The translations under genes and the position numbers were made by a program. A stretch of 64,000 nt of DNA from Hydractinia symbiolongicarpus (lineage: Eukaryota > Cnidaria > Hydrozoa > Anthoathecata > Hydractiniidae), in the NCBI RefSeq assembly GCF_029227915.1, contig NC_079876.1, forward strand, positions 37,121,828 through 37,185,827, read 5' to 3'. Each line of letters starts with the position of its first letter. Positions within the stretch are counted from its first letter, which is position 1. This document shows, piece by piece, positions 12,735 to 22,050 of the stretch. The notes under the pieces are model-generated. The model searched no databases, was not told where the DNA came from, and saw only the letters and a program-made list of their open reading frames with translations.

Positions 12735-14932
12735 ATTATGTAGCTTATATTTTTCTATAAAAAGAAACAAATCATTTATAAATATATTGAATATGATAGG
12801 TCCCAAAATAGAACCTTGTGGTACACAGGTAAGATAATTTGAAATAGACTATAGATCCCATTTATTCGAGTGGCTTGCTCTCTATCAGTAAGATAAGATA
12901 GAATGAATTGAAGAGACTTATTGTCAAATCCATAAGCAGCTAGTTTCGCAATTAGTAAGTCATGTGGTACACAGTCAAAAGCTTTTGAAAGATCCATCAA
13001 GATCGCACCCACCACAAAATTATTTTCAAGTTTACTCTTCCATTCCTCTATTAAGCGAATTAGTACTTGTTGGGTACTATAGCATTTCCTATAGGCGGAG
13101 AGAAAGGTCGACAATTTTGATTCCATATAAGCGGTTATTTGTTCTTTCATAACCCTTTCGTAAAATTTAGAAAAAACATTTAAAACACTGACAGGCCTGT
13201 AGTTTGATATTTTAGTTTTTTCTTTTCCTCCCTTATCCAATGGCGTTACAGCAGCTCGCTTAGCTTAGCTTGGAAACTTGTTTGAAACTATGCTACTATT
13301 TATAGCATCTGTTAGTGGCGTTACTAGGTGCCTTTTTGCTAATTTTGTCAGCTTTGATGGTATTGTATCTTCACCTGTTGATACTTTGGTGTTTAAATCA
13401 TTAAACAGTTTAGAAATTGTATTTTCATCAACTTCTTGGAATGTGAAGTTCTCATTGTTGTTAGAATCATTGATTTCCTTTATTTTAATGATACTTGGAT
13501 GATTTTCAAAACTATCAACAATTTCCTCAATCATTTTTGACTTATCATTTACATTCTTATATTTTATAGGATTTGGTTTCATGCCACAATAATTTTCTAA
13601 AATATTGATATAGTATTCGTTGAAAAGTTTGGTTAGCTGTTTTTTTATCAGTAACTAAACTTTCATTTTGAACGATCGCTATATCTCCTTTGCTTATTCC
13701 ACTTTTATTTGATATCAAGGGTTTAACAGTTTCCCAAAACGTTTTTTTGGAAATAAAACCTGATTCTGTTACCCTTTTGAAATGGTTTTATAGCCTTTTT
13801 GCGTAAATTTACACACTTGTTTCTCTGTTTCTTGTACGTGATTTTGTTTTCAGAAGTAGGATTTTTATTGTATTTATTTTTGAACCTAGACCTTGTATAT
13901 ATTGCCTTTTTTAACTCTTTTGTCATAAATGGTGCCTCGTTTCCACGCAGAGTTTTTTGCTTCTGTGGGGCATGCTTTTCTATGATAGATGTGAAAACAT
14001 TGATGAGGTTTTCATAATTCAGTTCAGGATCTTTACTATTACAAATAAAATTTGCGTTCTCAACATCACGTAAAAAGTTGGCTTCATTAAAATTTTTGTA
14101 ACTTCTGTAAATAATTTTCTTGGATGCTAAGCGTGCTAAATGAGATTTTAAAAATGTTGTTACCATTTGATGATGATCACTTAATCCTGTTTCACATGTT
14201 AGTGTGTGTTGAAAACATCTGGGTCTATTTGTAAGAATGACATCTATAGCTGTTCCGTTAGGACTAGCAAAACAGGTTTTGTTTTTGACAAGATTTTCAA
14301 GACTAAAAATATCACCGAAATTATTTAAGGTTTCGAAACCAGAATCGTTCGAGTTATGGCAATCGATAATTATATCACCCATAATTATTATGTTTTCGAC
14401 TGTAGATAGAGCTTTATTTAAAGCTATCTCTAATTCCTCAAAAAAGTTGTTTAAGTTTGAATAATGAGGTGGTCTATAAATACTGATAACTGTCCATTTT
14501 TTATTTCTTATCGTTAATTCTGAGCAAATGATTTCATTATTTGTTATACCCAAATCATTAACTTGTCTACAGGCTATTCCTTTCTTAACATATTCAATTA
14601 ACCCTCCTCCATTTTTTTTCCTATCTTTTCTAGTTCTAATTTCATAGTTATCAATATAGAATTGTTCGTTTGGAAAACTCTCATCTAGTTTGGTTTCAGC
14701 AAATACAAAATAATCAGGTGAAAATTTTGTCAGAATTTCTCTTGCATCAATTTTTTGTTTCTGAGACTATTAATGTTTAAATAGCCTAAAAGAGGATTGG
14801 AAGGGTACTTAATTCGTAATTTATGTATTTCATCTAAAGAACTTTGGTGAGAATTATGTGTCGGATTTTGATCATTTCTATATTGACTCCCAACACATTC
14901 ATCAGGAATATCAGATTTATTATCATCGCAAA

Positions 14933-16369
14933 CTAGTCCAAGCCTATTGAATACCCCTGCTGATCTAAAAAATTATTTATAAAAGCTATAAAATTTCGTG
15001 CTAACATTATCTTACCATTCTCTCGTAAATGTATGCCATCTTTCCATAGGTGTTCTTCTCTGATATTGTTGTGTCTGATGTAGCCATAACCGTGTAGATC
15101 GGATCCTTCTCTTAATAGTTTGTTAATACTGTTTATTCTATCAGAGTCGACACGTCTGCTCGTAACCAAGGCAGAGATAAAAACTTTTTCTACTCCGTTA
15201 CGCACACACTTTTTTCCGATGTCCAGGATCTGTTCGGCAATTTTGTTATCTGACGCTGCATTTAGATGACTTGATAAAAGATTGTTGATTCCTACATGGA
15301 TAACGACAATATCAGGTTTTTCTTGTTCCAGTGTTGGTTGTACGTAATAATTTAAGTTTTCGACACTTGCTCCTGGGAATATCTTAAATCTTACATTTCC
15401 ATTTTTTATTTGCTCATTAAATTCTTTCACTCGAATACCTTTTGGTATACTATCGGTCATTATCCGTATCTTCTTAGAATGGTGTACATTTTGATGCTCA
15501 AGATTCGTAGCTAATTGATCTCTTTCGGGAAACGGATTGATAACAGGGTTGGGTCTTCGTCTGTGTGTTACATTATTTTTAAAGATATTTGACGAACGAA
15601 TATGGTTGTTAACATCTACGTGGTGCGTATTTTCACTCTCCTTCGTAAAATTACAATCTTGATCACCCCAACTTTGTTGATTAGAATCGTCATTAACTTC
15701 AACTCTTAGGTCGTTAAATCTGTTATGATGTAATTCTTCATTTCTATTAACTTTATTTGTAGAAAACCTTGAGGGACCTTTGATTACGTTGTTCCATTGA
15801 TTATGCTGTTTAATCGGTTCCACATGTTTACACGTTTCAACTGAATGATCACGTTGATTACTGTTTAAAATTTCGCTAACCAATTTTTTGTAATCCTTTA
15901 TTTCTTCTTTAAGGAAATCTATTTCACTCCTCAGTTGTTTAATTAATATATTTGACGAGTTGTCCCCGATCTTGCTCAGTTTATACGAAATAAATTCTTT
16001 TAAATCGCAAACCTGTGTTGTCAAATTTTTAAATTTAATAAACTGGCCAAAAATTTTAACTTCTTCCTCGTACAGATATCCACTTTCATCTTCGATTAAA
16101 TCGTCAACAACATCTTTCTTTTCCTCTGAAAAAGATTCGTCTGTGCTATTTTCTTTCTCCTCTTCTACTTGTTTCACAAATAAATAACTTTCTGTACCAT
16201 TTCTCTCCGTTTTGTTTAATATATTCTGTTGACATAAATCTTTTAGCGTTTGCTCAATAATTTCAGGATGCAAGTCTTTTGTGTTAGTTACTATGCTGTC
16301 ATAGTCAGCTTTCTTTTTCCTTTTATGTATTTCTTTAACAGAATTTAAAACAATATTTTCAAACTCCAT
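14933..16369 (-). CDS. Retrotransposon ORF1 protein with SGNH/GDSL-type esterase domain
   Basis: Intact 478-codon frame. ORF1 proteins of non-LTR elements bind the element RNA and act as chaperones; the esterase domain occurs in many CR1-like elements and its role is unsettled. Residues 1-66 are basic and helical, with a spacing that resembles a winged helix (tentative). Residues 67-105 are acidic. Residues 120-170 have heptad-like leucine/isoleucine spacing and probably form a coiled coil for oligomerisation. Residues 171-298 are an Asn/His-rich low-complexity linker. Residues 299-472 form the SGNH domain: TDS (305-307, Ser307 as nucleophile, with Thr where Gly is usual), PGAS (332-335), GINN (360-363, Asn362 as oxyanion residue) and DGIH (444-447, Asp444/His447). 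All four blocks are present. The start at 16369 is the first ATG of the frame, with G at +4 and C at -3. The 3' end overlaps ORF2. That this frame is undamaged while ORF2 is broken is notable. Confidence 0.9.
   Translation of the reverse strand: MEFENIVLNSVKEIHKRKKKADYDSIVTNTKDLHPEIIEQTLKDLCQQNILNKTERNGTESYLFVKQVEEEKENSTDESFSEEKKDVVDDLIEDESGYLYEEEVKIFGQFIKFKNLTTQVCDLKEFISYKLSKIGDNSSNILIKQLRSEIDFLKEEIKDYKKLVSEILNSNQRDHSVETCKHVEPIKQHNQWNNVIKGPSRFSTNKVNRNEELHHNRFNDLRVEVNDDSNQQSWGDQDCNFTKESENTHHVDVNNHIRSSNIFKNNVTHRRRPNPVINPFPERDQLATNLEHQNVHHSKKIRIMTDSIPKGIRVKEFNEQIKNGNVRFKIFPGASVENLNYYVQPTLEQEKPDIVVIHVGINNLLSSHLNAASDNKIAEQILDIGKKCVRNGVEKVFISALVTSRRVDSDRINSINKLLREGSDLHGYGYIRHNNIREEHLWKDGIHLRENGKIMLARNFIAFINNFLDQQGYSIGLD
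14966..14972 (-). promoter_or_regulatory. Candidate -1 ribosomal frameshift heptamer T_TTT_TTA
   Basis: In the ORF1 frame the minus strand reads AAT TTT TTA GAT, so the heptamer T TTT TTA lies in the register needed for tandem -1 slippage. The ORF1 stop is 33 nt downstream (14933-14935). In the -1 frame a TAA lies directly upstream of the TTT, so the ORF2 frame opens exactly at the heptamer. It then runs without a stop, and without any ATG, into the endonuclease motif NINSLRNK. The same heptamer class is a well-known viral frameshift site. No downstream pseudoknot was identified by eye, and reinitiation after the ORF1 stop remains possible. Confidence 0.5.
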
Positions 16370-16474
16370 TTGTCAACAGTTAAACAACAAGTTTTACTAA
16401 GTTTTAAAAACACGTCCGCTCCGTCCGCTTGCTAAGAAATCCGTTTAAAAGTTTTGCTCACGGAAAAATAAGAA
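16370..16474 (-). promoter_or_regulatory. Retrotransposon 5' UTR, probable internal promoter region
   Basis: 105 bp between the target duplication and the ORF1 ATG. Non-LTR elements of this kind carry their promoter inside the 5' end, because nothing upstream is copied. On the coding strand there is a GC-rich patch with a direct repeat of GCGGACG (plus-strand copies of its complement at 16413-16419 and 16422-16428), the second running into GGACGTG. That resembles downstream core promoter elements of Jockey-like elements, but here it lies about 49-64 bases from the element's 5' end rather than near +30. The resemblance is suggestive only. The short length leaves open a slight 5' truncation. 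Confidence 0.55.
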
Positions 16475-16480
16475 TCAGTC
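16475..16480. repeat. Target-site duplication, right copy (TCAGTC)
   Basis: Directly follows the 5' end of the retrotransposon, after which the satellite continues with CGTTTGAG. The left part of the interrupted monomer (11575-11710, 136 bp) plus its right part (16481-16717, 237 bp) totals 373 bp, exactly one monomer. This confirms both boundaries. Confidence 0.87.
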
Positions 16481-19059
16481 CGTTTGAGTTACAACACTTG
16501 GGTCACCTATTCGTACCAACATGTATTTAGAGATACTTATCTGATGTTACTAGGTTGCATCGCTTTTAACAATGAAACGATTGACTGTGGGACTTAACTG
16601 AACTAACTTTGGACTGTGACCTGATAAATGTGATAAATGAGAAAATTGGACTCCAAGAAATAACATTCTTCTTAATTTGACATGATTGCCGGAACTCAGC
16701 GATTACACTGGGCGCTGTGGTAGCGCTTCTTTTAAAAATTTAGATTAAAAAGTCATTTCTTACTGTGGGACCAATCCTAGCCGTTAGCGCGCGCTGAAAT
16801 AATAGAGACAGTTTCAAATATTACATTTCACTGTCTTTCTAACGGTGTCAGTCCGTTTGAGTTTCAACAGTTGGGTCACATATTCGTACCAACATGTATT
16901 TAGCGATATTTATCTGATATTACTAGGTTGCATCGCTTTTAGCAGTGAAACGATTGACTGTGGGACTTAATTGAATTAACTTTGGACTGTGACCTGATAA
17001 ATGTGATAAATGAAGAAAATTGGACTGCAAGAAATAACATTCTTCTTAATGTGACATGATTGCCGGAACTCAGCGATTACACTGGGCGCTGTGGTAGCGC
17101 TTCATTTAAAAATTTAGATTAATGAGTCATTTCTTACTGTGGGACCAATCCTAGCCGTTAGCGCGCGCTGAAATAATAGAGACAGTTTCAAATATTACAT
17201 TTCACTGTCTTTCTAACGGTGTCAGTCCGTTTGAGTTTCAACAGTTGGGTCACATATTCGTACCAACATGTATTTAGCGATACTTAACTGATATTACTAG
17301 GCTGCATCGTTTTTAACAGTGAAACGACTGACTGTGGGACTTAATTGAACTAACTTTGGACTGCGACCTGCTAAATATGATAAATTAGACAATTGGACTC
17401 CAAGAAATAACATTCTTCTTAATTTGACGTGATTGCCGGAACTTAGCGATTATACTGGGCGCTGTGGTATTGCTTCATTTAAAAATTTAGATAAATAAGT
17501 CATTCTTTACTGTGGGACCAATCCTATCCGTTATTGCGCGCTGAAGAAGTAGCGATAGTTTCAAAAACTACATTTCATTGACCTTGTAGCGGTGTCAGTC
17601 CGTTTGAGTTACAACGGTTGAGTCACATATTCGTACCAACATATATTTAGCGAGACTTATCTGTTATTATTAGGTTGCATCGCTTTTAACAGTGAAACGA
17701 TTTACTGTGGGACTTAACTGAACTAACTTTGGACTGCGACCTGATAAATGTAATAAATGAAAAAAATTGGACTCCAATAAATAACATTCTTCTTAATTTG
17801 ACATGATTGCCGGAACTCAGCGATTACACTGGGCGCTGTGGTAGCGCTTCATTTAAAATTTTAGATTAATAAGTCATTTTTTACTGGGGGACCAATCCTA
17901 GCCGTTATCGCGCGCTGAAGAAATAGAGACAGCTTCAAAAACTACATTTCTTTGACTTTCTAACGGTGTCAGTCCGTTTGTGTTATAACGGTTGGGTCAC
18001 ATATTCGTACCAACATGTTATTAGCGATATTATTCTGATATTACTAGGTTGCATCGCTTTTAACAATGAAACGATTGACTGTGGGACTTAATTGAACTAA
18101 CTTTGGACTGCAACCTGATAAATATGATAAATGAGACAATTGTACTCCAAGAAATAACATTCTTCTTAATTTGACATGATTGCCGGAACTCAGCGATTAC
18201 ACTGGGCGCTGTGGTAGCACTTCTTTTAAAAACTTAGATTAATGAGTCATTTCTTACTGTGGGACCAATCCCATCCGTTATCGCGCCCTGAAGAAATAGA
18301 GACAGTTTCAAATACTACATTTCACTGACTTTCTAACGGTGTCAGTCCGTTTGAGTTTCAACGTTTGGGTCACATATTCGTACCAACATGTATTTAGCGA
18401 TACTTATCTGATATTACTAGGTTGCATCGCTTTTAACAGTGAAAGGATTTACTGTGGGACTTAACTGAACTAACTTTGGACTGTGACCTGATAAATGTGA
18501 TAAATGAGAAAATTGGACTCCAAGAAATAACATTCTTCTTAATTTGACATGATTGCCGGAACTCAGCGATTACACTGGGCGCTGTGGTAGCACTTCTTTT
18601 AAAAATTTAGATTAATGAGTCATTTCTTACTGTGGGACCAATCCTAGCCGTTAACGCGCGCTGAAATAATAGAGACAGTTTCAAATATTACATTTCACTG
18701 ACTTTCTAATGGTGTCAGTCCGTTTGAGTTTCAACAGTTGGGCCACATACTCGTACCAACATGTATTTAGCGATATTTATCTGATATTACTAGGTTGCAT
18801 CGCTTTTATCAGCGAAACGATTGACTGTGGGACTTAATTGAACTAACTTTGGACTGTGAACTGATAAATGTGATAAATGAAAAAAATTGGACTCCAAGAA
18901 ATAACATTCTTCTTAATTTGACATGATTGCCGGAACTCAGAGATTACACTGGGCGCTGTGGTAGCGCTTCATTTAAAAATTTAGATTAATAAGTCATTTA
19001 TTACTGTGGGACCAATCCTAGCCGTTATCGCACGCTGAAGAAATAGCGATAGTTTCAAA

Positions 19060-22050
19060 AACTACATTTCATTGACCTTGTAGCGGTATCAGTCCGTTTG
19101 AGTTACAACGGTTGGGTCACATATTCGTACCAACATGTATTTAGCGATACTTATCTGATGTTACTAGGTTGCATCGCTTTTAACAATGAAACGATTGACT
19201 GTGGGACTTAACTGAACTAACTTTGGACTGTGACCTGATAAATTTGATTAATGAGAAAATTGGACTCCAAGAAATAACATTCTTCTTAATTTGACATGAT
19301 TGCCGGAACTCAGAGATTACACTGGGCGCTGTGGTAGCGCTTCATTTAAAAATTTAGATTAATAAGTCATTTATTACTGTGGGACCAATCCTAGCCGTTA
19401 TCGCACGCTGAAGAAATAGCGATAGTTTCAAAAACTACATTTCATTGTCCTTGTAGCGGTGTCAGTCCGTTTGAGTTACAACGGTTGGGTCACATATTCG
19501 TACCAACATGTATTTAGCGATAATTATCTGATGTTACTAGGTTGCATCGCTTTTAACAATGAAACGATTGACTGTGGGACTTAACTGAACTAACTTTGGA
19601 CTGTGACCTGATAAATGTGTTAAATGAGAAAATTGGACTCCAAGAAATAACATTCTTTTTAATTTGACATGATTGCCGGAACTCAGCGATTACACTGGGC
19701 GCTGTGGTAGCGCTTCTTTTAAAAATTTAGATTAATGAGTCATTTCTTACTGTGGGACCAATCCTAGCCGTTAGCGCGGGCTGAAATAATAGAGACAGTT
19801 TCAAATATTACATTTCACTGTCTTTCTAACGGTGTGAGTCCGTTTGAGTTTCAACAGTTGGGTCACATATTCGTACCAACATGTATTTAGCGATATTTAA
19901 CTGATATTACTAGGTTGCATCGTTTTTAACAGTGAAACGACTGACTGTGGGACTTAATTGAACTAACTTTGGACTGCGACCTGATAAATGTAATAAATGA
20001 AAAAAATTGGACTCCAATAAATAACATTCTTCTCAATTTGACATGATTGCCGGAACTCAGCGATTACACTTGGCGCTGTGGTAGCGCTTCATTTAAAATT
20101 TTAGATTAAAAAGTCATTTTTTACTGGGGGACCAATCCTAGCCGTTATTGCGCGCTGAAGATATAGAGACAGCTTCAAAAACTACATTTGATTGACATTC
20201 TAACGGTGTCAGTTCGTTTGTGTTATAACGGTTGGGTCGCATATTCGTACCATCATGTATTTAGCGATATTTTTCTGATATTACTAGGTTGCATCGCTTT
20301 TAACAGTGAAACCATGGACTGTGGGACTTAATTGAACTAACTTTGGACTGCGACCTGCTAAATATGATAAATGAGACAATTGGACTCCAAGAAATAACAT
20401 TCTTCTTTATTTGACGTGATTGCCGGAACTCAGCGATTATACTGGGCGCTGTGGTACCGCTTTATTTAAAAATTTAGATAAATAAGTCATTCTTTACTGT
20501 GGGACCAATCCTATCCGTTATTGCGCGCTGTAGAAATAGCGATAGTTTCAAAAACTACATTTCATTGACCTTGTAGCGGTATCAGTCCGTTTGAGTTACA
20601 ACGGTTGGGTCACATATTCGTACCAACATGTATTTAGCGATACTTATCTGATGTTACTAGGTTGCATCGCTTTTAACAATGAAACGATTGACTGTGGGAC
20701 TTAACTGAACTAACTTTGGACTGTGACCTGATAAATTTGATTAATGAGAAAATTGGACTCCAAGAAATAACATTCTTCTTAATTTGACATGATTGCCGGA
20801 ACTCAGAGATTACACTGGGCGCTGTGGTAGCGCTTCATTTAAAAATTTAGATTAATAAGTCATTTATTACTGTGGGACCAATCCTAGCCGTTATCGCACG
20901 CTGAAGAAATAGCGATAGTTTCAAAAACTACATTTCATTGTCCTTGTAGCGGTGTCAGTCCGTTTGAGTTACAACGGTTGGGTCACATATTCGTACCAAC
21001 ATGTATTTAGCGATACTTATCTGATGTTACTAGGTTGCATCGCTTTTAACAATGAAACGATTGACTGTGGGACTTAACTGAACTAACTTTGGACTGTGAC
21101 CTGATAAATGTGTTAAATGAGAAAATTGGACTCCAAGAAATAACATTCTTTTTAATTTGACATGATTGCCGGAACTCAGCGATTACACTGGGCGCTGTGG
21201 TAGCGCTTCTTTTAAAAATTTAGATTAATGAGTCATTTCTTACTGTGGGACCAATCCTAGCCGTTAGCGCGGGCTGAAATAATAGAGACAGTTTCAAATA
21301 TTACATTTCACTGTCTTTCTAACGGTGTGAGTCCGTTTGAGTTTCAACAGTTGGGTCACATATTCGTACCAACATGTATTTAGCGATATTTAACTGATAT
21401 TACTAGGTTGCATCGTTTTTAACAGTGAAACGACTGACTGTGGGACTTAATTGAACTAACTTTGGACTGCGACCTGATAAATGTAATAAATGAAAAAAAT
21501 TGGACTCCAATAAATAACATTCTTCTCAATTTGACATGATTGCCGGAACTCAGCGATTACACTTGGCGCTGTGGTAGCACTTCATTTAAAATTTTAGATT
21601 AAAAAGTCATTTTTTACTGGGGGACCAATCCTAGCCGTTATTGCGCGCTGAAGATATAGAGACAGCTTCAAAAACTACATTTGATTGACATTCTAACGGT
21701 GTCAGTTCGTTTGTGTTATAACGGTTGGGTCGCATATTCGTACCATCATGTATTTAGCGATATTTTTCTGATATTACTAGGTTGCATCGCTTTTAACAGT
21801 GAAACCATGGACTGTGGGACTTAATTGAACTAACTTTGGACTGCGACCTGCTAAATATGATAAATGAGACAATTGGACTCCAAGAAATAACATTCTTCTT
21901 TATTTGACGTGATTGCCGGAACTCAGCGATTATACTGGGCGCTGTGGTACCGCTTTATTTAAAAATTTAGATAAATAAGTCATTCTTTACTGTGGGACCA
22001 ATCCTATCCGTTATTGCGCGCTGTAGAAATAGCGATAGTTTCAAAAACTA
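19060..22050 (+). repeat. Higher-order repeat, tetramer unit about 1493 bp
   Basis: Two copies, about 19060-20560 and 20560-22050. Private marks repeat at 1493-1494 bp: AGCGGTATCAGTCC (near 19084 and 20577), GGTGTGAGTCC (19831 and 21324), a monomer with GTCGCATATTCGTACCATC (near 20237 and 21730) and one with TCAGAGATTACACTGG (near 19309 and 20803). The copies are nearly identical by eye. The second copy overlaps the first copy of the next block. Confidence 0.9.

Larger units (their letters stand above)
11883..14972 (-). pseudogene. Broken ORF2: AP-like endonuclease and reverse transcriptase
   Basis: Would encode the retrotransposon's polyprotein, which nicks target DNA and copies the RNA at the nick. 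About 1030 codons in total, a normal size for CR1-like ORF2. Endonuclease: NINSLRNK (about 14757-14778), ETKLD, a GGG motif, IYRPP, MGDIIID (the usual Asn of GDxN is Ile) and LSDHH (about 14173-14190). Reverse transcriptase: NYRPVSVL (near 13205), MDLSKAFD (motif A), VPQGS (near 12820) and YADD (12723-12734), followed by a C-terminal region ending in CNCDEC. Breaks: frameshifts at an A6 run (14751-14756), at an A4 run (13786-13789), at an A7 run (13640-13646) and near 12829-12833, plus an in-frame TAA at about 13265-13267 with the frame continuing beyond it. The frame contains no ATG from its opening at 14972 up to the first break, so its start is probably by frameshift from ORF1. Disruption makes it inactive unless the indels are assembly errors. 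Confidence 0.9.
11711..16474 (-). mobile_element. CR1/L2-group non-LTR retrotransposon, near full length
   Basis: A 4764-bp insert with coding strand opposite to the satellite as written. Order from its 5' end (right side): about 105-bp 5' UTR, intact ORF1 (SGNH esterase type), overlapping ORF2 (endonuclease then reverse transcriptase), 172-bp AT-rich 3' UTR, pentanucleotide tail. There are no long terminal repeats and no integrase. A 6-bp target duplication flanks it, consistent with target-primed reverse transcription. An esterase domain in ORF1 together with an AP-like endonuclease and an ORF2 C-terminus ending in a W-x-G-x-x-C-x-C-x-x-C pattern is typical of the CR1/L2 part of the Jockey superfamily. 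Exact clade and family name cannot be assigned without a database. ORF2 is broken, so this copy is probably not autonomous as it reads. It is the only non-satellite sequence in the window. Confidence 0.93.

Noticed and set aside
11941-14464. Plus-strand open frames inside the retrotransposon
   Set aside because: They lie antisense to recognisable ORF2 and match nothing in the element. They are shadows of the coding frames.
14880-14926. ATG shortly after the ORF1 stop as the ORF2 start
   Set aside because: The ATG six bases after the stop is in the ORF1 frame and soon meets a stop. It does not lead into the endonuclease frame.
11711-16474. LTR retrotransposon or endogenous retrovirus
   Set aside because: No terminal repeats, protease or integrase. 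The AP-like endonuclease and the pentanucleotide tail identify a non-LTR element.
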